Shown here piece after piece: positions 9,082 to 17,747 of a stretch of DNA of 56,835 nt (the first letter of the stretch is position 1; each line of letters starts with the position of its first letter). Both the position numbers and the translations under genes were made by a program. The DNA is taken from positions 1-56,835 of the forward strand of contig NZ_RFLY01000018.1 of NCBI RefSeq assembly GCF_003697345.1, written 5' to 3'. A model generated the notes under the pieces. That model searched no databases, was not told the origin of the DNA, and saw only the letters and a list, made by a program, of their open reading frames with translations. The DNA is from Solilutibacter pythonis (GTDB lineage: Bacteria; Pseudomonadota; Gammaproteobacteria; Xanthomonadales; Xanthomonadaceae).

Positions 9082-10271
9082 GGCGTGATCCCGGTATCGC
9101 CGCGCCGTGCCCAGAGCAATGCCAGCGCCAGGTGGATCGGCAGCAACAGCGCGATCCACAGGCCGTTGTGCTGGCGGTCGATGCCCAGCGCGGCTGGCGC
9201 CAGCGCCAGCGCGGCGACGCCGGTTACGAGCATCAGCAGGCAGCGGAACCGGCGCGAAGGCCGGTGTCCGCGCGCCAGCGCCAGCGCGCCGGGCAGCAGC
9301 AGCCAGGCCAGCGGGTTCATCAGCAGCAGGTTGTGGTTGCGCCAGGCCGCCCAGTGCGCGCTACCGAGCCAGAGGTAGAGCATCAACGCGCCGGCCACGC
9401 CGCACAGCGGCCAGAACGCCAGCGCGAAGGCGGCCGCGAGCCGGGGCCGCGCGCGGCCGGTGAAAAACAGCGCCAGCGCGATGACGATGCCGGCCATGCC
9501 GAAGCCGAAGACCGGCAGGCCGTGTTCGGTGGGCTCGGCATCCAGCCGGTGCGGCAGCCATTGTTCCTCGGCGATCACCAGCGGTGTGCCGGCGGCGGTT
9601 TTCGCGTGGCGCAGGCTGTCGGCCAGACGCATCGGCACGAAGGCTTCCTCCCAGCGCGAGAGCGGCGGGTCCGCATTCGGGCCAAGGCCGAGCTGGAACC
9701 CCAGCCACATCCAGGGTGCCGGCCGCGCCAGCCGTCCGGCCTCGCCGCGGTAGCTGTTGCCCTGCGAGCTGGCGGCGAGTTGCGGTTCCAGCGCGCCGCC
9801 AAGCGCGCGGTCGAGCGCGTCGCGCACGCGGGTGGCGCAGTTGTCGCGGAAATAGTCGTAGCGGTAATGCGCGTTTTCGGGCCGGGCGTTTTCCGCCAGG
9901 GCGGCGGCCAGGCTTTCCGCCTGCGCCGGGGTGAGGTCGAGCCATTGCACGGCGACGCCGCGTCCGGCCTCGCGGTACTGCTGTAGATCGACCTCCAGCG
10001 GCAGCGCCACCAGTCGGTAGCGCATGTCGCCGCGGATGAAGCGTGAAACGAAGTCCGTCTCGCTCGGGTCGAAATAGCCGAAGTTGTAGGAGATGGCGGG
10101 GCCATCGGGTGGCGCGATCACGATGGCGTCGTGGCCGAAGCGTTCCCAGAAGACCTCGCCCGGCTGCATCGTCACCACGCCGACCTTCGGCGCGGCGAAG
10201 GCGGGCAGGGCGGCGAGGAAGGCAAGGAGTGCGGCCAGCAGGCCGAGGCCCGCGCGCCGCGCCTCACGCAT
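9078..10271 (-). CDS. DUF4105 / Lnb-N-terminal-domain-like membrane protein
   Basis: The 397-residue protein has a signal peptide (about residues 1-26, ending AFA), a periplasmic domain to about residue 235, then about five transmembrane helices. The periplasmic part carries FGHDA (His47) and DNCATR (Cys145, Asp143), the conserved His and Asn-Cys pair of DUF4105. The His-before-Cys order recalls permuted NlpC/P60 or LRAT-like enzymes, some of which are acyltransferases (family knowledge). The Pfam family has been linked to Lnb-type lipoprotein N-acylation in Bacteroidetes; this is from memory, and whether it applies here is inference. It overlaps corC by 8 bp (10264-10271) and corA by 4 bp. 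In many gammaproteobacteria the gene after corC is lnt. Confidence 0.85.
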   Translation of the reverse strand: MREARRAGLGLLAALLAFLAALPAFAAPKVGVVTMQPGEVFWERFGHDAIVIAPPDGPAISYNFGYFDPSETDFVSRFIRGDMRYRLVALPLEVDLQQYREAGRGVAVQWLDLTPAQAESLAAALAENARPENAHYRYDYFRDNCATRVRDALDRALGGALEPQLAASSQGNSYRGEAGRLARPAPWMWLGFQLGLGPNADPPLSRWEEAFVPMRLADSLRHAKTAAGTPLVIAEEQWLPHRLDAEPTEHGLPVFGFGMAGIVIALALFFTGRARPRLAAAFALAFWPLCGVAGALMLYLWLGSAHWAAWRNHNLLLMNPLAWLLLPGALALARGHRPSRRFRCLLMLVTGVAALALAPAALGIDRQHNGLWIALLLPIHLALALLWARRGDTGITP

Positions 10272-11115
10272 CGCCCAGCACCCCGACGTGGAAGGCATGC
10301 ACGCGGCGGGCATCGGCGTTGGCGACGCGGAACACGAAGCGGCCCATCGTGAGTTCCTCGCCGGCCTCCGGCAGGTGGCCGATGGCGGCGATGACCAGCC
10401 CGCCGATGGTGTCGTATTCGTCGTCGTTGAAATCGGCGCCGAAGCGTTCGTTGAAGTCTTCGATGGGCGTCAGCGCATCGACCACGTACTGGCCGTCGGG
10501 CTGGGCGGAAATCTGTGAATCGTCCTCGGCCTCGTCGTGCTCGTCGTCGATGTCGCCGACGATCTGCTCCAGCACGTCCTCGATCGTCACCACGCCGGCG
10601 ACGCCGCCGTATTCGTCGATCACGATCGCCATGTGGTTGCGGGACAGGCGGAACTCGCGCAGCAGCAGGTCGAGGCGCTTGGATTCGGGGATCAGGAAGG
10701 CCGGGCGCAGCAGGTCGTGCAGGCCGAGCGCGGGATCGACCACGCATTTCAACAGGTCCTTCGCCAGCAGGATGCCGAGGATCTGATCCTTGTCCTCGCC
10801 ATGCACCGGGAAACGTGAATGGCCGGATTCCACCGCGGCGGCGATCACCGCGGGCATGTCGGCATCCACCGGCACCATGACCATCTGCGCGCGCGGGATC
10901 ATCACGTCGCCGACGGTCAGCTCGGACACCGCGATCGCGCCTTCCATCATCCGCACGGTGTCGGCGTCCAGCAGGCCGTCGGACTGGGCGTCGCGGAGGA
11001 ATTCCAGCACGTCGCCACGGGTGGTCGGCTCGCCGGAGAATGCCGCGCCGAGGCGGCGCAGCCAGCTTTTGGGTTCGGTCTGGGGAAGGCTACTGTCGGG
11101 GTCTTCGCTGCTCAT
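10264..11115 (-). CDS. corC: CorC/HlyC family transporter-associated protein (CBS pair plus CorC_HlyC domain)
   Basis: The 283-residue soluble protein lacks the DUF21 membrane domain, as E. coli CorC (YbeX) does. Residues about 65-190 are a tandem CBS pair containing VGDVMIPRAQMV, SRFPVHG, LLAKDLL and the conserved DEYGGVAGVVTIEDVLE-type segment. After an acidic linker, residues about 205-283 form the CorC_HlyC domain (YVVDALTPIEDFNERFG, DTIGG). The family supports Mg2+ and Co2+ efflux and is found in the ybeZ-ybeY-corC cluster, as here. The stop overlaps the DUF4105 start by 8 bp. Confidence 0.92.
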   Translation of the reverse strand: MSSEDPDSSLPQTEPKSWLRRLGAAFSGEPTTRGDVLEFLRDAQSDGLLDADTVRMMEGAIAVSELTVGDVMIPRAQMVMVPVDADMPAVIAAAVESGHSRFPVHGEDKDQILGILLAKDLLKCVVDPALGLHDLLRPAFLIPESKRLDLLLREFRLSRNHMAIVIDEYGGVAGVVTIEDVLEQIVGDIDDEHDEAEDDSQISAQPDGQYVVDALTPIEDFNERFGADFNDDEYDTIGGLVIAAIGHLPEAGEELTMGRFVFRVANADARRVHAFHVGVLGDA

Positions 11116-11148
11116 GCGGCGCTTGCGGGCTCGCGGTGGGAGGCGTGC

Positions 11149-11154
11149 AGTCTA
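11149..11154 (-). promoter_or_regulatory. Possible -10 element for the corC operon
   Basis: The minus strand reads TAGACT at 11154-11149, 33 bp before the corC ATG, inside the 74-bp gap after ybeY. No convincing -35 hexamer was found, so corC may also be read through from ybeY. Confidence 0.3.
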
Positions 11155-11189
11155 GCGTGTCGGTCGCGCTCTGCCGATGACAGGCCGCC

Positions 11190-11666
11190 TCAGCGGTAGG
11201 GATCGGCGATGCCCAGCCCGGCCAGGATCTCGCGCTCCAGTTGTTCCATCGCCAGCGCGTCGGCCTCGTCCTCGTGATCCCAGCCCAGGAGGTGCAGGCT
11301 GCCGTGCACGGTGAGGTGGGCGTAGTGCGCGGCCAGCGGTTTGCCTTGCTGGGCGGCCTCGCGCGCCACCACCGGCGCGCAGATCACCAGGTCGCCCAGC
11401 AGCGGGAAGCGCGCCTCTTCCGGCAGGCCGGGGGGGCGCTCGGCGGGGAAGCTCAGCACGTTGGTGGCGTAGTCCTTGCCGCGGTAATGGCGGTTGAGCG
11501 CCCGGCCTTCCTCGTCATCGACGATGCGCAGCGCCAGATCGGCTTCGCGGATGCGTCCTTCCAGCGCGGCGGCCACCCAGCGGCGGAAACTGCCTGAGGC
11601 CGGCACGCCCTTGCGCGTGGCGGCGTAGCTGACGCTGACTTCGAGCTGGATGGGGCCGTGGGTCAT
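11190..11666 (-). CDS. ybeY: Endoribonuclease / rRNA maturation factor YbeY
   Basis: The 158-residue protein carries the zinc-binding signature [12 protein letters not shown] near its C-terminus (three histidines as in HGxLHLxGYDH) and the upstream [19 protein letters not shown] segment typical of YbeY. It matures 16S rRNA 3' ends and takes part in ribosome quality control. It starts 9 bp after the phoH stop, in the conserved ybeZ-ybeY-corC order. The start at 11666 gives [14 protein letters not shown]; the length matches the family. Confidence 0.94.
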   Translation of the reverse strand: MTHGPIQLEVSVSYAATRKGVPASGSFRRWVAAALEGRIREADLALRIVDDEEGRALNRHYRGKDYATNVLSFPAERPPGLPEEARFPLLGDLVICAPVVAREAAQQGKPLAAHYAHLTVHGSLHLLGWDHEDEADALAMEQLEREILAGLGIADPYR

Positions 11667-11675
11667 GCCGGCAGT

Positions 11676-12674
11676 CTAAGTCGAAGCCGGGCCGCTTTGC
11701 GCATCGCGGGCGTCGCGCGATTCGTAGGCGTTGACGATCCTGGCCACCAGCGGATGCCGCACCACGTCGCGCGATTCGAAGAAGGCGAAGCTGACGCCAT
11801 CGACCTCGCGCAGCACCTCGATGGCGTCCTTCAGGCCGGATTTGACGTGCTTGGGCAGATCGATCTGGGTCATGTCGCCAGTGATGACGGCGGTGGAGCC
11901 GAAGCCGAGCCGGGTCAGGAACATCTTCATTTGTTCGATGGTGGTGTTCTGCGCCTCGTCGAGGATGACGAAGGCATCGTTGAGCGTGCGGCCGCGCATG
12001 TAGGCCAGGGGGGCGATTTCGATGACGTTTTTCTCCAGCAGCTTGGCCACCTTTTCCACCCCCAGCATCTCGTAGAGCGCGTCGTAGAGCGGGCGTAGGT
12101 AGGGGTCGACCTTCTGGGTGAGATCGCCGGGCAGGAAGCCGAGCTTCTCGCCGGCCTCCACCGCCGGGCGCACCAGGATCAGGCGCTGTACCCGGGACTC
12201 GTTGAGTGCCTCCACCGCCATCGCCACGGCCAGGAAGGTCTTGCCGGTGCCGGCCGGGCCGATGCCGAAGTTGATGTCGTGGGTGGCGATGGCGTGCAGG
12301 TATTTCTTCTGGTTGCCGCCGCGGCCCTTGATGGTGCCGCGCTTGACCCGTACCGCCACCTCCTGCGGCGCGTAGTCGCCGCCGCGCGCGGGCGCGGGTT
12401 CGTCGCCATCGCCGATCATGCCGGCCAGCCGCAGGTTCAAGGCATGGCCGTCGAACACGGTCTCGCCGGCTTCGGCATGGAGCTCGCGCAGCACCTTCTC
12501 GGCCAACGCGAGCGCCTGCGCGTCCTCGCCCTTGACGCGGAAAATGTTGCCGCGGTTGCTGATCTCCACGCCCAATCGCAATTCGAGCTGGCGCAGATGG
12601 GCATCGAACGGGCCGGCCAGGTTGGCCAGCCGCTCGGTATCGGCGGGTTCGAGGGTGAAATCGTGGTGCGGCAT
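11676..12674 (-). CDS. ybeZ: PhoH family ATPase (YbeZ-type)
   Basis: The 332-residue protein has an N-terminal domain (about 1-115) and a P-loop ATPase domain with Walker A GPAGTGKT near residue 145 and a Walker B-like FVILDEAQN near residue 240. The RGRTLNDAFVILDEAQNTT and TRLGFGSTAVITGD motifs are diagnostic for PhoH/YbeZ. It is a predicted RNA-associated ATPase that works with YbeY, encoded next door. It heads the operon and is divergent from the amidohydrolase gene across 126 bp, which must hold both promoters. Confidence 0.93.
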   Translation of the reverse strand: MPHHDFTLEPADTERLANLAGPFDAHLRQLELRLGVEISNRGNIFRVKGEDAQALALAEKVLRELHAEAGETVFDGHALNLRLAGMIGDGDEPAPARGGDYAPQEVAVRVKRGTIKGRGGNQKKYLHAIATHDINFGIGPAGTGKTFLAVAMAVEALNESRVQRLILVRPAVEAGEKLGFLPGDLTQKVDPYLRPLYDALYEMLGVEKVAKLLEKNVIEIAPLAYMRGRTLNDAFVILDEAQNTTIEQMKMFLTRLGFGSTAVITGDMTQIDLPKHVKSGLKDAIEVLREVDGVSFAFFESRDVVRHPLVARIVNAYESRDARDAQSGPAST

Positions 12675-12800
12675 GGGCTTCGCTCGTGATACAGGCGCGC
12701 ACTATGCCGCAAGCGGCGGCAACCAGGTGTGACCGGCGGACTTGCGCTCCCGCTTCCACGCGCGCAGATTCGCCTTTCCACGACCGGGAATCCGCCTTCG

Positions 12801-14459
12801 ATGCGCACATCCACCCTCGCCATGGCGCTGTGCCTCGCGCTTGCCAGCCCCCTTGCCGATGCCGGAGAAACCCTGGTGTCCGCCGCCCGCATCCACACCA
12901 TGGACGCCGCCCGGCCAACGGTCGGCGCGCTGGTGCATGACGATGACGGGCGCATCCTCGCCCTGGGCGACAGCGCCGCGCTGGCGGCCGAGTACCCCCG
13001 GGCGAAACACCTGGATCTGGGCGATGCCACGGTGATTCCCGGCCTGATCGACGCCCACGGCCACATGATGGGGCTTGGCCTCACCCGGTTGCGCGTGCAT
13101 TTGTCCGGCCTGCGCGGCAAGGCCGAGGTGCTGGAGAAGCTGCGCGCCTTCGCCGCCGATCTCCCGCCCGGCGCCTGGCTGACCGGCCGTGGCTGGGACC
13201 AGAACCTTTGGCCGGACAAGCGGTTCCCGGACGCGGCCGATCTCGATGCCGCCTTCCCCGACCGTCCGGTCTGGCTGCGTCGCGTCGATGGCCATGCCGG
13301 CTGGGCGAACACCGCGGCGATGAAGCTCGCCAAGCGCCCGCTCGATGGCGATTGGCAGCCGGCGGGCGGCCGCATACTGCGCGAGCATGGCAAGGCCACC
13401 GGCGTGCTGGTCGATGGCGCGATGGCATTGATCGAAGACGCGATGCCGGCACTCGACGAGGCCACCGCCGATCGCGCGCTGGCGCTCGGCCTGCGCGATG
13501 CCGTCGCCCACGGCCTGACCGGCGTCCACGATGCCGGCGTCCCGCTTGCCCAACTGCGCCGCTACCAGCGCTTCGCCGATGCCGGCCGACTACCGCTGCG
13601 CGTCACCGCCTGGGCCGAGGGCGATGGCGACGCGCTGGATTTTCTCTGTGACGAAGGCCCGTACCAACATCCCTCCCGGCGCTTGAAGATGCGTTCGGTC
13701 AAGGTGTATGCCGATGGCGCGCTGGGCAGCCGTGGCGCCGCCCTGCTGGCCGATTACAGCGACGACCGCGGCAACCACGGCCTGATGACCACCGCGCCGG
13801 CGGAATTGTTGCGGATCGCTCGGAAGGCCCGGCGTTGCGGCGTGCAGATGGCGACCCACGCCATCGGCGATGCCGGCAACCGCCACGTGCTCGACGCCTA
13901 CGAAAGAGCCCTCGGCGCCGATGCCGCCAAGGCCGGCCACCGCTGGCGCATCGAGCACGCGCAGATCGTCGCGCTGGAGGACATCCCGCGTTTCGCCCGC
14001 CTTGGCCTGATCGCCTCGATGCAGCCCACGCACGCCACCAGCGACATGCCCTGGGCCGTGGATCGGGTCGGACCGGCGCGCATCCAGGGCGCCTACGCCT
14101 GGCGCAAATTCCGCGATGCCGGCGTTCGGCTGGCGCTCGGCTCCGATTTCCCGATCGAATCGGTCGATCCGCGCCTCGGCCTGTACGCCGCCGCCACCCG
14201 CATGGACGACGAAGGCCGCCCGGCCGGCGGCTGGTGGCCGCAGGAAAAGCTCACCGCCTGGGAAGCCCTGCGCGGGTTCACCCTGGATGCCGCCTACGCC
14301 GGCTTCGCCGAGCGCGAGGTCGGCAGCCTCGCGCCCGGCAAACGCGCCGATTTCGTGGTGCTGGCCGAAGACCCGCTGGCGGTGCCGGCCGCCGCGCTGC
14401 GCACGCTGACCATCAAGGCGACCTATGTGGATGGCAAGGCGGTGTACGACGCGCGCTGA
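12801..14459 (+). CDS. Secreted amidohydrolase, YtcJ/amidohydrolase-3 family
   Basis: The 552-residue mature ORF starts with a clear signal peptide (MRTSTLAMALCLALAS...ADA), which is why 12801 is chosen over an upstream in-frame start at 12729. Metal-site motifs are present: DAHGHMMG (HxH) near residue 80, VKVYADGALGSRGA (the lysine region) near residue 300, MATHAIGDAGN near 350, IEHAQ near 385 and LGSDFPIES near 450. The C-terminal LAPGKRADFVVL is typical of amidohydrolases. The family includes N-substituted formamide deformylases and many predicted metal-dependent hydrolases; the substrate is unknown. It lies between miaB and ybeZ on the opposite strand, interrupting an order that is contiguous in many relatives. 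Confidence 0.88.
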   Translation: MRTSTLAMALCLALASPLADAGETLVSAARIHTMDAARPTVGALVHDDDGRILALGDSAALAAEYPRAKHLDLGDATVIPGLIDAHGHMMGLGLTRLRVHLSGLRGKAEVLEKLRAFAADLPPGAWLTGRGWDQNLWPDKRFPDAADLDAAFPDRPVWLRRVDGHAGWANTAAMKLAKRPLDGDWQPAGGRILREHGKATGVLVDGAMALIEDAMPALDEATADRALALGLRDAVAHGLTGVHDAGVPLAQLRRYQRFADAGRLPLRVTAWAEGDGDALDFLCDEGPYQHPSRRLKMRSVKVYADGALGSRGAALLADYSDDRGNHGLMTTAPAELLRIARKARRCGVQMATHAIGDAGNRHVLDAYERALGADAAKAGHRWRIEHAQIVALEDIPRFARLGLIASMQPTHATSDMPWAVDRVGPARIQGAYAWRKFRDAGVRLALGSDFPIESVDPRLGLYAAATRMDDEGRPAGGWWPQEKLTAWEALRGFTLDAAYAGFAEREVGSLAPGKRADFVVLAEDPLAVPAAALRTLTIKATYVDGKAVYDAR

Positions 14460-14486
14460 GCGGATGCGCCGGCGGCAATGTCGTGC

Positions 14487-15905
14487 TCAGGCGGCGTGGG
14501 AATCGGCCGCCGCCACCCGCCCGCGCAGCGAATTCGGCATCGCCTCGGTGATGACGACATCGACGAATTGCCCGATCAACCGCGCCGGGCCTGGGAAATT
14601 CACCTGCCGCATGTTCTCGGTCTTGCCGGTCAGCTCGTTGGCGTCCTTGCGCGAGGCGCCAGTGACCAGCACCCGCTGGGTGCCGCCGACCATCGCGCGC
14701 GAAATGCCGAAGGCGTATTCGTTGATGTGCCGTTGCAGGCGCATCAGGCGGGCGTGCTTCTCGGCATCGGATACGTCGTCGGGCAGGTCGGCGGCGGGCG
14801 TGCCGGGGCGGCGCGAGTAGATGAAGCTGAAAGACTGGTCGAAGCCGATATCCATGATGAGCTTCATCGTCTTCTCGAAATCCGCCTCGGTCTCGCCGGG
14901 AAAGCCGACGATGAAATCCGACGAAATCGAGATGTCCGGCCGCGCCGCGCGCAGCTTGCGCACCTTCTGCTTGAATTCCAGCGCGGTGTAGCCGCGCTTC
15001 ATCGCGGCCAGGACGCGATCGCTGCCGGATTGCACCGGCAGGTGCAGGTAGTTGGCGAGCTTGGGCACGTCGCGGTAGGCCTCGACCAGCGAATCGGAGA
15101 ATTCCAGCGGGTGCGAGGTGGTGAAGCGGATGCGCTCCACGCCGTCGATCTCGGCGATGGCGCGGATCAAGAGCGCCAGATCGGCCGTTTCCTCGCCCTC
15201 GCCGATCAGTCCCTGGTAGGCGTTCACGTTCTGGCCCAGCAGATTGATCTCGCGCACGCCCTTGCCGGCCAGTTGCGCCACTTCCACCAGCACGTCCTCG
15301 AACGGGCGGCTGATCTCGGTGCCGCGGGTATAGGGCACCACGCAGAACGAGCAGTATTTCGAGCACCCTTCCATGATCGAGACGAACGCGGTCGGGCCTT
15401 CGGCGCGCGGCTCGGGCAGGGCGTCGAACTTCTCGATTTCGGGGAAGCTGATGTCCACCTGCGCCTTGCCCGATGCGCGGCGGGCGCGGATCAGTTCCGG
15501 CAGCCGGTGCAGGGTCTGCGGGCCGAACACCAAGTCGACGAACGGCGCGCGCTTGACGATCCCCTCGCCCTCCTGCGAGGCCACGCAGCCGCCGACGCCG
15601 ATCAGCACCGGCTTGCCGCCTTCCTTCAGTTGCCGCCAGCGGCCCAGCTGGCTGAAGACCTTCTCTTGCGCCTTCTCGCGGATCGAACAGGTGTTGACCA
15701 GGATCACATCGGCTTCGTCGGCGTTCGTGGTCAGCTCCAGCCCTTCGTGCTCGGCGAGAACGTCGGCCATCTTCGCCGAATCGTATTCGTTCATCTGGCA
15801 ACCGTGGGTCTGGATGAAGAGCTTGCCCCGGGGCTTGGCCAGGGCGGGGCGGGCGGGTGTGGCCGGGTCGAGCACGGCGAGGGGGATGCGGTCGTTCATG
15901 GTCAC
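14487..15905 (-). CDS. miaB: tRNA-2-methylthio-N6-dimethylallyladenosine synthase MiaB
   Basis: The 472-residue radical-SAM methylthiotransferase has three auxiliary-cluster cysteines, Cys36 (HGCQMNE), Cys73 (NTCSIR) and Cys107 (GGCVA). The radical-SAM motif CSKYCSFC gives Cys181, Cys185 and Cys188. A TRAM domain forms the C-terminus (about residues 395-460). It converts i6A37 to ms2i6A37 in tRNAs reading UNN codons. The first ATG is two codons before a second (MTMNDR), and either start is possible. It is convergent with the amidohydrolase gene (27 bp between) and divergent from a lytic transglycosylase gene. Confidence 0.96.
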   Translation of the reverse strand: MTMNDRIPLAVLDPATPARPALAKPRGKLFIQTHGCQMNEYDSAKMADVLAEHEGLELTTNADEADVILVNTCSIREKAQEKVFSQLGRWRQLKEGGKPVLIGVGGCVASQEGEGIVKRAPFVDLVFGPQTLHRLPELIRARRASGKAQVDISFPEIEKFDALPEPRAEGPTAFVSIMEGCSKYCSFCVVPYTRGTEISRPFEDVLVEVAQLAGKGVREINLLGQNVNAYQGLIGEGEETADLALLIRAIAEIDGVERIRFTTSHPLEFSDSLVEAYRDVPKLANYLHLPVQSGSDRVLAAMKRGYTALEFKQKVRKLRAARPDISISSDFIVGFPGETEADFEKTMKLIMDIGFDQSFSFIYSRRPGTPAADLPDDVSDAEKHARLMRLQRHINEYAFGISRAMVGGTQRVLVTGASRKDANELTGKTENMRQVNFPGPARLIGQFVDVVITEAMPNSLRGRVAAADSHAA

Positions 15906-16006
15906 TCCGGGGCGCGGTGCGGATTCCGGGCCGGACAGGATCGGGATGTTGCGATGAAAAGCCTGGCCTGCATGGCCCGGGCGCGGTATGTTAAGGGAAA
16001 ATCAAG

Positions 16007-16038
16007 GCGGGCAACGGTGTGGATGGCCGGTTGCCCGC
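16007..16038 (+). other. Perfect 9-bp-stem hairpin in the 5' leader of the lytic transglycosylase gene
   Basis: GCGGGCAAC (16007-16015) and GTTGCCCGC (16030-16038) are exact inverted repeats separated by a 14-base loop. They end 31 bp before the ATG at 16070. The position fits an mRNA leader structure or an operator for the divergent miaB/transglycosylase promoters. No function can be assigned. Confidence 0.45.
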
Positions 16039-16069
16039 TGTTTGCGAAGACGGGCGAGGGATATCGTTA

Positions 16070-16933
16070 ATGCGCCGGATGGTCTGGCTCATGGGGTTGG
16101 GAATGGTGGCGCTGGGCATGGGCGATGCGCTGGCCGGCACCCTGTATCGCTGCGACGGCCCGGATGGCAGCCGCAGCTATTCCAGCAAGCGGATACCCGG
16201 CGCCAGTTGTGGCGCGGTTGCCCGCTATCAGCCCTCGCGCGCCTCGCGCTGGCAGCCGGTGCCGGCCGCCGCCGCGGCAAACATCCAGCCACTCGCCAAC
16301 GGCGGAGGGGCGCCCGTCGTCACCGGAGCAAACGCGCCGGCGGCGGCCGTTACCCGGCGGGTCAGCGGCCGGGTCTACACCTACAAGCGCAACGGCGTCA
16401 CCTACGCCACCACGGTACGCCCGGCGGGCGTGGCGGCCTCGTCGCTGCGCAGCATCCCATTCAGCTACATCGAGACTTGTTTCGCCTGTGGCTCGCGGCC
16501 GGGCGTGAATTTCGGCACCCTGCGCCTCAACACCACGGCCTATCAGGCCGAGATCGCCGAGGCCGCGCGCATCCACGGGGTGGAGGAGGCGGTGATCCGG
16601 GCGATCATGCACGCCGAGTCGGCCTACAATCCCAACGCGCTGTCGCGTGTGGGCGCCCAGGGCCTGATGCAGCTCATGCCGGCCACCGCGCGCCGCTTCG
16701 GCGTGACCAATGCGTTCGATCCGCGGCAGAACATCCAGGGCGGGGTGCAATACCTGGCGTGGCTCCTGAAGCGCTTCGGCGGCAACCTGACCCTGGCCGC
16801 GGCCGGCTACAACGCCGGCGAGGGCGCGGTCGATCGCCACAAGGGCGTGCCGCCCTACAACGAGACGCAGCGCTACGTCGAGCGCGTGCGCGTGCTGGCC
16901 GAGCGCTATCGCGGCCAGGTCGCGCGCAACTGA
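16070..16933 (+). CDS. Lytic transglycosylase (SLT domain) with N-terminal DUF4124-like region
   Basis: The 287-residue exported protein has a signal peptide (residues about 1-21, ending ALAG), then a DUF4124-like stretch (LYRCDGPDGSRSYSS). A low-complexity alanine-rich linker leads to a C-terminal SLT domain from about residue 160. Glu183 in HAESAYNP is the predicted catalytic acid. GAQGLMQLMPATARRFGV and AAGYNAGEGAVDRH are the other conserved SLT motifs. It cleaves peptidoglycan glycan strands in the periplasm. The start at 16070 is supported by GAGGG upstream and the signal peptide; an extension to 16019 is rejected. Confidence 0.92.
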   Translation: MRRMVWLMGLGMVALGMGDALAGTLYRCDGPDGSRSYSSKRIPGASCGAVARYQPSRASRWQPVPAAAAANIQPLANGGGAPVVTGANAPAAAVTRRVSGRVYTYKRNGVTYATTVRPAGVAASSLRSIPFSYIETCFACGSRPGVNFGTLRLNTTAYQAEIAEAARIHGVEEAVIRAIMHAESAYNPNALSRVGAQGLMQLMPATARRFGVTNAFDPRQNIQGGVQYLAWLLKRFGGNLTLAAAGYNAGEGAVDRHKGVPPYNETQRYVERVRVLAERYRGQVARN

Positions 16934-17015
16934 GGTCATTGCCGTGGCGGCGGCTTGCGGCCCGGTTTCCAGGCGCGCCCCGGGGATGAATGGCGCTTCC
17001 GGCACGGGTTCGATT

Positions 17016-17055
17016 GACAGGAATATTGTCCTGTCGTTTCAGCTTCCGTTACACT
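17016..17055 (+). promoter_or_regulatory. Candidate petABC promoter overlapped by an inverted-repeat operator
   Basis: TTGTCC (17026-17031) and TACACT (17050-17055) sit 18 bp apart and read as a sigma-70-like -35/-10 pair, about 78 bp before petA. The exact inverted repeat GACAGGA (17016-17022) / TCCTGTC (17029-17035), with a 6-bp spacer, covers the -35 and would suit a dimeric repressor. A separate 7-bp stem, CCATCCC/GGGATGG (17072-17091), lies in the leader. Confidence 0.5.
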
Positions 17056-17132
17056 TTGTCGTCTTTAGTGACCATCCCGGGAAGGGGATGGATCGCCAGC
17101 TTTCAGCCAGCATCTACTAATCGGAGCGCCGA

Positions 17133-17744
17133 ATGGCCCACGATGAGGTTCATAGCCCGGACAACCCGGGTCGTCGCCGGTTCCTGACCGCCACCACGGC
17201 CGTGGTCGGCGCGGTCGGCGCCGGTTTCGCCGCCGTCCCCTTCATCAAGAGCTGGAACCCCAGCGCCCGGGCCAAGCTGGCCGGCGCGCCGGTGATCCGC
17301 TCGATCGCCGACATCGAGGAAGGCAAGCAGGTCGAAGTCATGTGGCGCGGCCAGCCGATCTTCGTGGCTCGCCGCAGCAAGGCCATGCTCGACACCTTGC
17401 CGTCGATGGACACGCTGGTGGTCGATCCCAAGTCCGACAACGCCGACCAGACGCCCGCCTTCGCCAAGAACGAGCATCGCTCGATCAAGCCGGAAATCCT
17501 GGTGTTGGTGGGGGTTTGCACCCATCTGGGCTGCGCGCCGCAGTTCATTCCCGAGGTCAAGCCGCAGGCATTCGACGCGGACTGGAAGGGCGGCTACTTC
17601 TGCCCTTGCCACAAGTCGAAGTACGACATCGCCGGTCGTGTCTATCACGCCCAGCCGGCGCCGCTGGCGTTGCCGGTGCCGCCCTATCACTTCCAGGATG
17701 ACAACACCCTGGTCATCGGTGTCGAACCGCAGGGGGCCGCGTAA
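17133..17744 (+). CDS. petA: Ubiquinol-cytochrome c reductase iron-sulfur (Rieske) subunit
   Basis: The 203-residue protein has a twin-arginine-like N-terminus (GRRRFLTATTAVV) that is both the Tat signal and the membrane anchor. The Rieske [2Fe-2S] ligands are Cys129 and His131 (CTHLGC, with Cys134) and Cys157 and His160 (CPCHKS, with Cys159). The second box reads CPCHKS rather than the commoner CPCHGS. The start is preceded by CGGAGCG. It is the first gene of petABC, 3 bp before cytochrome b. Promoter elements are visible in the 199-bp gap upstream. Confidence 0.96.
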   Translation: MAHDEVHSPDNPGRRRFLTATTAVVGAVGAGFAAVPFIKSWNPSARAKLAGAPVIRSIADIEEGKQVEVMWRGQPIFVARRSKAMLDTLPSMDTLVVDPKSDNADQTPAFAKNEHRSIKPEILVLVGVCTHLGCAPQFIPEVKPQAFDADWKGGYFCPCHKSKYDIAGRVYHAQPAPLALPVPPYHFQDDNTLVIGVEPQGAA

Positions 17745-17747
17745 GCC

